Below, in pieces: positions 11,528-21,148 of a stretch of 64,000 bases of DNA; position 1 is the stretch's first letter, and each line of letters begins with the position of its first letter. This stretch comes from Alphaproteobacteria bacterium UBA4588. Lineage in GTDB: Bacteria; Pseudomonadota; Alphaproteobacteria; Rhodobacterales; Rhodobacteraceae. A program made the translations under genes and the position numbers. The stretch is taken from the NCBI GenBank assembly GCA_905182195.1, contig CAJJAW010000007.1, forward strand, positions 146,631 through 210,630, read 5' to 3'. A model generated the notes under the pieces. It saw only the letters and a program-made list of their open reading frames with translations. It was not told the DNA's origin and did no database searches.

Positions 11528-11917
11528 CTAAATCCAATCGAAAGTTGTTAGGATAACGAAAAGCGCAAAAACCCCGTTTGAACAAAGCATACAGAATACC
11601 GCGAATGATCCGAGGTCTTTGGCATGTTTTGCCGTGAGTGACCATTCCGGAGACACAAGGTTTACAATTTCCTCAATAGCAGTGTTCAGCGCCTCTAGCG
11701 CCAGAGTAAGTAAAATTAACAGAATTGCGAACATGAAATACGCAGTGGCCACGCCGATTAGGGAGAAAAGTATAAGAACAAGTCCCCCCGCCAACAATTC
11801 GTGCCTAAACGCCGTCTCACCCCAAAGCCGTTTTGCGCCAAACCATGAATAGGAGGCCGCGGCAAAGATATGGGCCATACCATGAACTTTTTCAGGGGTC
11901 CTATGATTTTCAGCCAT
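11528..11917 (-). CDS. dgkA: Diacylglycerol kinase DgkA-like
   Basis: Probable start [58 protein letters not shown] motif; three hydrophobic segments. Confidence 0.9.
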   Translation of the reverse strand: MAENHRTPEKVHGMAHIFAAASYSWFGAKRLWGETAFRHELLAGGLVLILFSLIGVATAYFMFAILLILLTLALEALNTAIEEIVNLVSPEWSLTAKHAKDLGSFAVFCMLCSNGVFALFVILTTFDWI

Positions 11918-13526
11918 TAGACTTCTTTCTGCAAGTGTCAAAAATATCGAGTTGCGGATCACGCTCAGCAGTCTCAACTCCAGTCATACCTAACAAAGTA
12001 TGAAACAGATTTGCATGGGAATAGTCTGGAGCAGGTTCAGCAGTCAAGCACTCAAGATCTACCCCCGTAGCTCGTTGATAACCCTCCGATAGCCAAATGA
12101 TCATTGGTACTTTGGTCTGCTCATCAGGGGCCATGAAATAGGGGGCGCCGTGCAGGTACAGCCCCTTCTCTCCCAAGGACTCTCCATGATCAGAGACATA
12201 AATCATCGATGTACTCAGGTTGTCTTGTGCTGCTAGAAGGTCAATCAAATCCGCCAAAACCTTATCTGTATAGGCGATGGTATTATCATATGCATTGGTC
12301 ACCTCTTGCGCCGTGCAATCGCTAAAATTGGACGTGCGGCAGGCCGGCTGGAACCGTTCAAAAGCCTCAGGGTATCGCAGATAATACGCTGGGCCATGGC
12401 TGCCAATTTGATGCAACACCAAAACCGTATCCGATTGAATGCCTCCCAATCGCTGTACAACTTCTTCAACCAAAATGCCATCGACGCATTCGCCTTCCCC
12501 ACAAAAAGCAGGATAATCAGCATATGTAACTGAAGAATAGGCCACCCGCGCTGCCAGCCCTTTGTCGCCAGTGTTATTTTCGATCCATTCCACCCGGTAT
12601 CCCGCGCGTTGAACCACATCCAAAACATTTTCATGCGATTTTCCGAGTTCATAGGAATATGCAGAGCGATCAAATTTGGAAAACATGCAAGGCAAAGATA
12701 CGGCGGTGGATGTGCCACAGCTTGAAACATTTTGAAAATAAGCGATGTCTTTTTTAGCCAACTCCGGATTGGTTAAACGACCATACCCCCCTAGGCTGAA
12801 GTTCTGCGCACGGGCAGTTTCTCCCACCACAACTACGGTTAGCTTTGGCTTTCCGGAGGCGTTAAAATCCTCAACTAAAACTGCATCAAGGCCAATTTCG
12901 TTGAACTCCAACGTCGCAGAGCGCGTGAGCATTGCAACATAGCGAAAAGATTCCACGATGGGCGCCAACGGTTGAAAACTGGATTTCAAATCAATTCGCG
13001 TCCGCAGAACGGAAGCGTTGCCTTTCAAATCCGTTGCAATCAGCCCAACAAATCCAACTACACAGAGCAATAAAGCAAGCAAATTTTGCCAAATAGCTTT
13101 GACAAAACTTCGGTTTGATATTCGGATGTATAAAACCAATACCGCAGGCAGGAAACCGGCCAAACACACCCAGATTATAAACGGCGCAGTGATCAGATGT
13201 TTGCCTTCAGTGATTGTAGTCGACATCGTATTTTGGATCATCTCCCGGTCAATCACTACACCGAGTTGGTCCATATAAAAAGAAGTCACAGCGGACAGGA
13301 CAAACAAGAATGCAATAAAAGGCCGCAACAGACGGTTAAAAGCGAATACTGAAACCAGGCCACAGCACAAAAGAAAGAATGCCCCAGAAAACGCCACGCC
13401 ACGACCACTGAAACCGTCAAAAACTTCTGCCCAAATACTCCAGAACGTGGCGTTATGCAGCGCGAACACAACGGCAATAGATACCACAACAAGCATTAAC
13501 GGGTGGGTTGGCCTTTTTAACGTCAT
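11910..13526 (-). CDS. eptA: Phosphoethanolamine transferase (EptA/sulfatase-like), copy 1
   Basis: N-terminal TM helices; VVVVGETARAQNFSLGGYGRLTNPEL, SCGTSTAVSLPCMFS, YVSDHGESLGEKGLYLHGAPYFMAP. Confidence 0.92.
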   Translation of the reverse strand: MTLKRPTHPLMLVVVSIAVVFALHNATFWSIWAEVFDGFSGRGVAFSGAFFLLCCGLVSVFAFNRLLRPFIAFLFVLSAVTSFYMDQLGVVIDREMIQNTMSTTITEGKHLITAPFIIWVCLAGFLPAVLVLYIRISNRSFVKAIWQNLLALLLCVVGFVGLIATDLKGNASVLRTRIDLKSSFQPLAPIVESFRYVAMLTRSATLEFNEIGLDAVLVEDFNASGKPKLTVVVVGETARAQNFSLGGYGRLTNPELAKKDIAYFQNVSSCGTSTAVSLPCMFSKFDRSAYSYELGKSHENVLDVVQRAGYRVEWIENNTGDKGLAARVAYSSVTYADYPAFCGEGECVDGILVEEVVQRLGGIQSDTVLVLHQIGSHGPAYYLRYPEAFERFQPACRTSNFSDCTAQEVTNAYDNTIAYTDKVLADLIDLLAAQDNLSTSMIYVSDHGESLGEKGLYLHGAPYFMAPDEQTKVPMIIWLSEGYQRATGVDLECLTAEPAPDYSHANLFHTLLGMTGVETAERDPQLDIFDTCRKKSNG

Positions 13527-13529
13527 AAT

Positions 13530-14273
13530 TTAAATGTCCACGGCTGGCTTAGATCTATTTGCATAGGCAAAAATAGGGATCATCAAAAGATAAATCGCAT
13601 TCGCAACCAGAAGAGTATGCCATGGGAAAACAATCAGGCAGATTAAAAAGATGACAACGAGCAAGATGACCAGCAATCGCATAGAGGCCGGAAAAGTTAT
13701 TCCCTTTAAAGACATGGTCGGAAAGGTCCCAACAGCAAGCCCTGCGCATATCACCACAAAGATGATTGCCGGCACTGCATAATGCTCTGCCACATCAACG
13801 CCCGCCATTACCAAAAAGAGCGGTGATAACCCGAGGCAGGCCAAAGCTGGGGCCGGCACACCAACAAAGTTAACCGATTTCACGTCACTGCTTTGGCTCA
13901 CGTTAAACCGCGCCAAACGCAGCGCGCAACATACGGAAAAGATCATCACTGCAATCCAGCCAAATCTAGACGCTTCCGTATTGGCGAAGATGGTGAAATA
14001 TATCACCAGCGGGGTCGCGATGCCAAAGTTGAAAAAATCCGCAAGCGTATCCAGCTCGGCGCCGATCTTGCTCTCGCTCTGCAAGGCACGTGCAAGACGC
14101 CCATCTACGGCATCCAAGATCATCGCAAAGACTAGCAGATAAAGAGCTGTGTTGATGTTGTCTTGCAGCGCCATCCTAACCGCAGTCAGGCCAACACAGA
14201 TCCCAAAAATTGTTACAATATTAGGAAGCATTTTCGAAAATGGCTCACGCGGTGAGGGTTTTATAGACGTCAT
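13530..14273 (-). CDS. pssA: CDP-diacylglycerol-serine O-phosphatidyltransferase
   Basis: Probable start MTSIKPSPREPFSKMLPNIVTIFG at 14273; CDP-alcohol phosphotransferase motif DAVDGRLARALQSESKIGAELDTLADFFNFG. Confidence 0.95.
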   Translation of the reverse strand: MTSIKPSPREPFSKMLPNIVTIFGICVGLTAVRMALQDNINTALYLLVFAMILDAVDGRLARALQSESKIGAELDTLADFFNFGIATPLVIYFTIFANTEASRFGWIAVMIFSVCCALRLARFNVSQSSDVKSVNFVGVPAPALACLGLSPLFLVMAGVDVAEHYAVPAIIFVVICAGLAVGTFPTMSLKGITFPASMRLLVILLVVIFLICLIVFPWHTLLVANAIYLLMIPIFAYANRSKPAVDI

Positions 14274-14274
14274 A

Positions 14275-14910
14275 TTACCCCAAAAAAAGTCGCCGTAGGC
14301 TACTGCGGAAATCAGAAAACTTTGTCGAAAACAAACCAGCGACAAGAAGCCCAGTCGCGGCACCAGCAATAGTAGCAGAAATCGTATGCTTGTCCAACAT
14401 AACTCGCGCATACATTGTGGCAAATAGCACGGGGATAACAAACAAACCCAACCATACACTATACCGCCTCATAATAAAATATGCACAGGCTCCCGCTAGC
14501 GTTGAATGACCTGAGGGTGTATTATGCTTACTCGTAGGAGAGTTAGGCCTTTGCCCAAGCCGTGTGCCCATTATTTCAACATCGTTTAGCAGGCGCTTAG
14601 GACCATGTGACGCCAAAATTCCTGCTACTGTGATAACAGCGAGCTGTTTAAGCCCCTCTTTGTCTTTAAGCATCAGCGCCAAAGCAAAAGGAAGTACTGT
14701 ATTAATGTGACGGCCATAATTTTCAGTCGCAACCACAAACGGCATATCATGCCCCCCCTTAGAAGCGGCGTAGTCGTTTTCCAAATCACTGGGATAAATT
14801 GACGCCAAAATAATTACTAAGAGCATCATCATAACTAGAACAGTATGTTTATAAAAAACTCTGATAGGCTGCCGAATTATATAAATGAAAGCCACTTTAC
14901 CCCCCCTCAT
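14275..14910 (-). CDS. PAP2-superfamily membrane phosphatase (possible LpxE/LpxF-like lipid A phosphatase)
   Basis: PSGHSTLAGACAYFIMRR and RVMLDKHTISATIAGAATG motifs; multiple TM helices; likely start MRGGKVAF. Confidence 0.8.
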   Translation of the reverse strand: MRGGKVAFIYIIRQPIRVFYKHTVLVMMMLLVIILASIYPSDLENDYAASKGGHDMPFVVATENYGRHINTVLPFALALMLKDKEGLKQLAVITVAGILASHGPKRLLNDVEIMGTRLGQRPNSPTSKHNTPSGHSTLAGACAYFIMRRYSVWLGLFVIPVLFATMYARVMLDKHTISATIAGAATGLLVAGLFSTKFSDFRSSLRRLFLG

Positions 14911-16510
14911 TACTACGACTAAAAACGTCAAATTGCGGTTTGTAAATGTCGCTGCGCATTCCGAATGCACCCATAACACTGTGAAATGGGAAGTCATGCG
15001 GGAACGTAATGTCCCTCAAAATGGTTGAGTTATTTAGGTTACGCGATTGCCGGAACCCTTTAGACATCCAAACCAAAAATGGAACTTCTCTCTGTTGGCG
15101 CGGGGCTATCGCAATCGGTGCGCCATGAAGATAATAGCCATCTTCACCCAAGGATTGGCCATGGTCTGATACATAAATCAAAGTTGCATTTATATCATCC
15201 AGCTCCTCCAATTGAGCGATTAAATCAGCAATCAAACTATCGGTGTATCTTATGGTATTGTCGTACGCATTATTCAGCTCTTCCTCAGTACACTTTGCAA
15301 TCTGGACCGTTTTGCATACCGGTATAAAATATTCAAAATCAGGTGGGTATTTGTTATAGTAGGCAGGCCCATGGCTCCCACTTTGGTGCAGAGCTACAAA
15401 AATCCTGTCACCCTCTATGTCTCTTAAGAGCTCTGACAACTTCCAATTTAAAACACCATCATACCCGAGCAAAGGGCAATCTGTGCCTTCGCATTCCATC
15501 AAAATCTCGGCTGTTGTTTGGTAGATATCCACATCCATAGGCGGTGGACCAGAATTATTGCTCCTAAAAAGTGTTACAATACCGTGCCTTTTAAGATAAC
15601 TTGGCAAAGGCTCAAATGTCGTACGCGAGGAGGCATCACTGCCCTCATGGGTGAGGATGCACGCCATGGACGCAATAGTATTAGTAGCACAAGATAATCC
15701 GATTGGAAAAGCGGCAAGCCGTTGATCAGCAGTAAAGGGATTGGTTTGACGTTCATAGCCCAGCGCAGCAAACCGATCCGCGCGAGCCGCCTCACCAATC
15801 ACGAGGATTACAACCTCTTTTTTTAGCGGTGTTTCAGTCAGGAAGTATGCCCTGGGGAGCAGTACCTGCTCACGGTTATCCATAGCCTCACGGTTAAAAT
15901 ATCTTGCCGTGTTGATAATATAAGACCACGGCAAAATCTTACTACCCATCCGAGAGGCGTGTTTGTCGTACCAAAGCACAGTGAAAGACGTCATAATGAT
16001 CCAGAGGGTCAACAGTACAATAGATCCAACGCAATAAACCAAACGCCAAATGCGTCGAGGCGCTGTGACGCCAACCAACAAAGTCATTAGGGCCGGCACC
16101 AAGCCTAAAACTAAAACAAACGGGATCATAGAAACATGTAAAAGCTCCGCTGTTTCCCGCGGGTCCGTATTAAAAATATTCGAGATCATCGAGCGATCAA
16201 TTTCGATACCGTAGCTAACCATAAAATACAGCCCAATTGCATTGCAAATCAGCAAAATAGCAGTCACAAATTTCATCACAAACACAGACATAGTTGACAG
16301 CAAAAATAGCATTGCCGCCAAAAGACAAATCTGTAGAATTTGCAAAGAAACGATCTGGGTAACACCATGAATGTCAGCCAAGTCACTGACTTTTATGGCG
16401 TACCGCAACAAAGGGAGCTGGAAGGCTATTAAATTGAAAACGCAAACGGCAGCCACAAAGCCCATCAAACTAATATTTTTTGCCATCATCCATTCGACCG
16501 GGTACCGCAA
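14897..16510 (-). CDS. Phosphoethanolamine transferase (EptA/sulfatase-like), copy 2
   Basis: VVILVIGEAARADRFAALGYERQTNPF, SCATNTIASMACILTHEG, YVSDHGQSLGEDGYYLHGAPIAIAP; paralogous to 11910..13526. Confidence 0.9.
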   Translation of the reverse strand: MRYPVEWMMAKNISLMGFVAAVCVFNLIAFQLPLLRYAIKVSDLADIHGVTQIVSLQILQICLLAAMLFLLSTMSVFVMKFVTAILLICNAIGLYFMVSYGIEIDRSMISNIFNTDPRETAELLHVSMIPFVLVLGLVPALMTLLVGVTAPRRIWRLVYCVGSIVLLTLWIIMTSFTVLWYDKHASRMGSKILPWSYIINTARYFNREAMDNREQVLLPRAYFLTETPLKKEVVILVIGEAARADRFAALGYERQTNPFTADQRLAAFPIGLSCATNTIASMACILTHEGSDASSRTTFEPLPSYLKRHGIVTLFRSNNSGPPPMDVDIYQTTAEILMECEGTDCPLLGYDGVLNWKLSELLRDIEGDRIFVALHQSGSHGPAYYNKYPPDFEYFIPVCKTVQIAKCTEEELNNAYDNTIRYTDSLIADLIAQLEELDDINATLIYVSDHGQSLGEDGYYLHGAPIAIAPRQQREVPFLVWMSKGFRQSRNLNNSTILRDITFPHDFPFHSVMGAFGMRSDIYKPQFDVFSRSNEGG

Positions 16511-16744
16511 ATTTTCTACTTCCCATCCTCAAGTTGGCCCTTCGAAAGAAGCAGCCCAAATCAACTCTTGAGAGTCAATTTTCATAGCAACTTTCATGTC
16601 TCAACGCATGAGGACCTTTCTGAGGTAAAGATATGGCACGGGGTTGCTACACGCGCAATTAGGCAAAACTATATATTCCTATTGAAACCCTGAAGCCCAA
16701 AGCTGCAGGGTAAACTCTCAAGCCTCGGCCTCAATCTAATTTAA

Positions 16745-18181
16745 TCACAAACCCTTGGCTTTATAGGCCCCAGCCACCTTGCCAATACTCACCAGATACG
16801 CCGCCGTCCGCATATCAGGAACATCGCTACGACTACGCCACACTTCAGCCATATCATTATAAGCCCCACGCATCGTATCATCCAGACCCGAGCGCACCAA
16901 CTCAAGCTCCGTGGCTCCTTTGAGATATCGCATTTTAAAGTCTGGCGTCAGCTGCCAGCCAATATCCGAGGCCGAACTTAAACGTTCCAGCTCTTCAACA
17001 ATCAATTGGTTTCTTGATTCTTCACGGCGACGTTCCATTCGTCCAAACCTAATATGACTTAAATTTTTCACCCACTCAAAATAGGAGACAGTCACACCAC
17101 CGGCATTGGCGTACATATCAGGTATAATAACAACACCCTTGCCTCGCAAAATCAAATCAGCTCCAGCAGTCACCGGGCCGTTTGCTGCCTCTACTATAAG
17201 ACGGGCTTTCACAGCATCAGCATTGTCTCGGTGGATTACACCTTCAAGTGCAGCTGGGATTAAAATATCACAAGCGGCTTCCAAAATTGATGATCCATCA
17301 GTTGTGTAGCTGGCACTAGGAAAATCTTTTACTCCACCATGCTCTGCAATCCAGGCCTTCAATTCTTCTATGTTAAGCCCGTCAGGGTTACTCACGGCAC
17401 CGTCACGTTCAATCACACCAGTAATCCGTGCACCATCTTCCTCGCTTAAAAATTTTGCAGCGTGGTATCCTACATTACCTAAGCCCTGAACAATTATAGA
17501 CTTGCCATCCAATTGACCATTTAGGCCAGCGGCTTTTATGTCTTCAGGATGGCGAAAAAACTCTTGTAAGGCATATTGGACACCACGCCCGGTAGCCTCA
17601 GTCCTACCCTGAATGCCGCCACCGTTAACCGGCTTTCCAGTAACACAGGCACGTGCGTTGATGTCAGTTGTATTCATTCTTTGATATTGGTCAGCAATCC
17701 ATGCCATTTCGCGCTCACCAGTGCCCATATCTGGAGCTGGGACGTTTTGCGATGGATGGATCAGATCACGTTTGATCAATTCATAAGCAAAGCGACGCGT
17801 GATTTGCTCTAGCTCATGTTCATCATACGCCAGAGGGTCAATACGCAACCCACCTTTAGAGCCACCATAAGGCGCGTCAACTAAAGCACATTTATAGGTC
17901 ATCAAAGCAGCAAGAGCCTCCACTTCATCTTGGTTGACGCCAAGGGAATAGCGGATACCGCCTTTTACAGGCTCCATATGTTCAGAATGTACAGCTCGGT
18001 AACCAGTGAAAGTTGTGATTTCGCCGCGAAGCCTTACCCCGAAGCGCACCGTATATGTAGCGTTACATACCCGAATCTTTTCAGCAAGACCCGGGGGCAA
18101 ATCCAGCAATGCAACTGCTCGGTTGAACATAATATCGACACTGTCACGGAAGCTAGGCTCTGGAGAATTAATAGAGGGCAT
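16745..18181 (-). CDS. gdhA: Glu/Leu/Phe/Val dehydrogenase (glutamate dehydrogenase)
   Basis: PVKGGIRYSLGVNQDEVEALAALMTYKCALVDAPYGGSKGGL active site; Rossmann domain SIIVQGLGNVGYHAAKFL. Confidence 0.93.
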   Translation of the reverse strand: MPSINSPEPSFRDSVDIMFNRAVALLDLPPGLAEKIRVCNATYTVRFGVRLRGEITTFTGYRAVHSEHMEPVKGGIRYSLGVNQDEVEALAALMTYKCALVDAPYGGSKGGLRIDPLAYDEHELEQITRRFAYELIKRDLIHPSQNVPAPDMGTGEREMAWIADQYQRMNTTDINARACVTGKPVNGGGIQGRTEATGRGVQYALQEFFRHPEDIKAAGLNGQLDGKSIIVQGLGNVGYHAAKFLSEEDGARITGVIERDGAVSNPDGLNIEELKAWIAEHGGVKDFPSASYTTDGSSILEAACDILIPAALEGVIHRDNADAVKARLIVEAANGPVTAGADLILRGKGVVIIPDMYANAGGVTVSYFEWVKNLSHIRFGRMERRREESRNQLIVEELERLSSASDIGWQLTPDFKMRYLKGATELELVRSGLDDTMRGAYNDMAEVWRSRSDVPDMRTAAYLVSIGKVAGAYKAKGL

Positions 18182-18277
18182 CAAACATTCCTTTAAAAAT
18201 AGGGCATACTGTCGCATCATAAATAAATTTAAAAGTAATGAAACCCAGTAAAAACAAAAGCATCATAACAAATTAAA

Positions 18278-18751
18278 CTAGCCCGCACGTCCTGCAATCA
18301 AAACCGCTAAAGTGTCTGCCATAAATTTCGCATCTGAAGGCGTGGTTACACCACCGATTCCAATTTTCGTACTAAATTTCCAGTAAAGGCCTGGAACCCA
18401 GGCACGCTGTGTCTTCTGGTTCAAACTCACCACAAACCCATTGGAGGGTTTGAACGCAAAAACACCACGGTCGATCCGAGTAATTTCATTAATTAAAGTC
18501 AAACACTGCCCATTTTCAAAAAATAAGCCAGTCTCACGCAGTTCAATATGGCCCCTGGTGCCGCGTTGCATCGCACGTGCCATCCATAAAACAGCGGCAG
18601 CAACAATCACAAGAAATACCTTATGGAAAAAACTAGCGTCTGTGGTAATTGCCAAATATACTAACAAAAAGCCGAGCAACATCATAACTAACAGGGCAAG
18701 ACTACGCCGTACAGGTGACGCCTCTAGTTTAGCAATAACAGAATCTGACAT
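18278..18751 (-). CDS. Conserved hypothetical membrane protein
   Basis: About 158 aa with two N-terminal TM segments (LALLVMMLLGFLLVYLAI; VFLVIVAAAVLWMARAM). Confidence 0.7.
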   Translation of the reverse strand: MSDSVIAKLEASPVRRSLALLVMMLLGFLLVYLAITTDASFFHKVFLVIVAAAVLWMARAMQRGTRGHIELRETGLFFENGQCLTLINEITRIDRGVFAFKPSNGFVVSLNQKTQRAWVPGLYWKFSTKIGIGGVTTPSDAKFMADTLAVLIAGRAG

Positions 18752-18840
18752 GTCCTGCTTCCTCAAAATTTCATTGGGAGGCTGCCACCTCTCAGCTTTA
18801 CTGCCCTGAAATGGCCAAAGATAAAAGTTGAAACTGCCTC

Positions 18841-19785
18841 TTAACGGCGTACAGTCACTTCATATCCAATCTCTTCTGGTTCATCGTCCACCAGATGTTC
18901 AGGAAACCCTGCTGCCAAGATGCTTAAGCCCGTCACTTTTTCTAACCTTTCAATGATTCTATCTGATTGAGCGCGCTCGCCAAATTGCTCCTGCCCGTCC
19001 CTCATAATACCGATGACCATTGGAGAAATCTCCAAAGGTACCCCATGGTCATCCGCGATCTTTTGGAACAATCCAATATCTTTTTGTACCAAGTCCATAG
19101 TGAAGTTTACGTCCCTAGAGCCCGATAGAATTAGCTGGCTTTCGGTTTCATGGACAAACGAAGTGCCTGATGACATTGCAATAGCCTCATAAGTCGTACC
19201 CAAATCCATGCCAGCCGCCTTCATCACAGTCAGAGCCTCACAAACAGTGATCAGATTAGCAGTAGCCAGATAGTTGGTCATTACTTTCAAAGTGCTTGAA
19301 TTTCCAATATCGCCAACATGCAAGATACGACGTCCCATATGCGCCAGGATCGGCAAGACTTTATCAAAGGTCGCACGCTCACAGCCCGCATAAATTGAAA
19401 TATTGCCAGTATCAGCCCGATGACAGCCACCGGACACCGGACAATCTACAGCCTCGCCGCCCGCCGCCAAAACTAAGGCACCAAGACGCTTAACCTCATT
19501 GGCGTCAGTGGTCGACATTTCCATCCAAATTTTACCGGGGCCCACATAGGGTAGCATTTCCGTCACCACGGCGTCAGAAGCGGCGGGACTTGGCAAACAA
19601 GTGATAACGGCGTCGCAAGTTTGCATCAGATGTGCAGGGCTAACCCCATCAGTCGCACCGCGAGACACAAAATCTGTCACAAACTCAGTGTTTAAATCAT
19701 GTACGCTTAGGTCCACTCCATTACGCAACAAACTACCTGACAATTTGCCACCAACATTACCAAGCCCAATAAATCCAATTTTCAT
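18841..19785 (-). CDS. NAD(P)-dependent beta-hydroxyacid dehydrogenase (3-hydroxyisobutyrate dehydrogenase family)
   Basis: MKIGFIGLGNVGGKLSGSLLRNGVDLSVHDLN...DCPVSGGCHRADTG...LKVMTNYLATANL. Confidence 0.92.
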   Translation of the reverse strand: MKIGFIGLGNVGGKLSGSLLRNGVDLSVHDLNTEFVTDFVSRGATDGVSPAHLMQTCDAVITCLPSPAASDAVVTEMLPYVGPGKIWMEMSTTDANEVKRLGALVLAAGGEAVDCPVSGGCHRADTGNISIYAGCERATFDKVLPILAHMGRRILHVGDIGNSSTLKVMTNYLATANLITVCEALTVMKAAGMDLGTTYEAIAMSSGTSFVHETESQLILSGSRDVNFTMDLVQKDIGLFQKIADDHGVPLEISPMVIGIMRDGQEQFGERAQSDRIIERLEKVTGLSILAAGFPEHLVDDEPEEIGYEVTVRR

Positions 19786-19893
19786 AAGCCATCCCCCAAT
19801 CTCGTTTGTAAGCGCACAAAAGCACCCATAGCCGACATGTCGCCCCTATTTGCGACGCTTGTTATCTCCGTTGTGATTTTGCAAGATGATTTT

Positions 19894-21039
19894 ATGCAAA
19901 AATCTGATGATCACGCCGCAGGAATTGAAATAACATCTGAATTCAAAAGGTTTTCTCAGAAAAATGATGTGTTCTCACGCGCCTTTTGGGATTCTGCAGT
20001 GCGGACTGAAAAAACCGATGCTTTTTTCGCCAGCTACAGAATGGAGGCCGCCCCGCGTCGCGGTGACGGATTTACTCAAAGAGATTTTGCCCTGCGCAAT
20101 GCCAGTTGGTTGATCTCAGACATCATGACAGACCGCTTTGCAGGCCAAGGTCGGCGCGAAGGCTTTCAAGCCCCTATAAGTAACGACACGCCAGTGGCCG
20201 AGGACAAAATGGCCTTTGACAGCCCCCAGGCCGCAACAGCCGATATAAAAAAAGTATCCCACTTTTTTGGAGCGGATTTATGCGGTGTGACCACACTAGA
20301 TCCCCGGTGGCTTTATGATTCACGGGTGGATGTGCGTGATATGTCCGAGGTAGATATTGGCCTTCCAGAAGGGCTCAGCCACGTGATTGTTTTAGGCCAC
20401 GAGATGGATCAAGAGCTGGTGCGTACCTATCCCTCCGCCCTTGGCGGAGCAGCGACAGGTCGCGAATACAGCCACGAAGCTGCTATTGTGATGCAAGTTG
20501 CGGCTTATATTCGCAATCTGGGCTATCAGGCGGTGGCCTCAATGAATGACACAGGTCTGGTCATCCCAATGGCGGTCCAAGCAGGCCTGGGCGAATATGC
20601 GCGCAATCAATTGGTTATAACACCTGAATTTGGCCCGCGGTTACGGTTCTCAAAGATATTCACTGACATGCCACTGACAGTGGACCTCCCCAAACGGCCT
20701 GGTGTGGCGAAGTTTTGCGATATCTGCACCAAATGTGCCGATGCGTGCCCAGTCAAAGCACTACCATTAGGACCGCCAAAAGTTGGCGGTGGCGCATCTT
20801 CAATTCAGGGCGTGAAGAAATGGACTTCCGACGCTGAAAAATGCTTTTCGTTCTGGACAAAACTCAGCAGTGACTGCGCTATTTGCATGCGAGTGTGCCC
20901 ATTTAATCGCGAATTTAGCAGCTGGCCACATAGGCTTTGGCTTAGATTGGCGCTCTCACCTGCCCGACGAGTGGCCCTTTGGCTAGACAGATACCGCGTG
21001 GGGCGTCTGAAACCCAGCAGCTGGTGGGAGCGGCGCTGA
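19894..21039 (+). CDS. Reductive-dehalogenase-like (RdhA/QueG superfamily) 4Fe-4S protein
   Basis: Likely start MQKSDDH; central GLVIPMAVQAGLGEYARNQLVITPEFGPRLRFSKIFTDMPL followed by FCDICTKCADACPVKALP and CAICMRVCPFNRE ferredoxin-type motifs. Confidence 0.82.
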   Translation: MQKSDDHAAGIEITSEFKRFSQKNDVFSRAFWDSAVRTEKTDAFFASYRMEAAPRRGDGFTQRDFALRNASWLISDIMTDRFAGQGRREGFQAPISNDTPVAEDKMAFDSPQAATADIKKVSHFFGADLCGVTTLDPRWLYDSRVDVRDMSEVDIGLPEGLSHVIVLGHEMDQELVRTYPSALGGAATGREYSHEAAIVMQVAAYIRNLGYQAVASMNDTGLVIPMAVQAGLGEYARNQLVITPEFGPRLRFSKIFTDMPLTVDLPKRPGVAKFCDICTKCADACPVKALPLGPPKVGGGASSIQGVKKWTSDAEKCFSFWTKLSSDCAICMRVCPFNREFSSWPHRLWLRLALSPARRVALWLDRYRVGRLKPSSWWERR

Positions 21040-21148
21040 ATTTGACCCAATGCCGTTCTCAATTTTAGAGTACTCAAGCTAATTATTGTATCTTATATTC
21101 AAAATTAGAATATTCTATATCTGGAATCTAAATCAAAAGGTTTTTACC

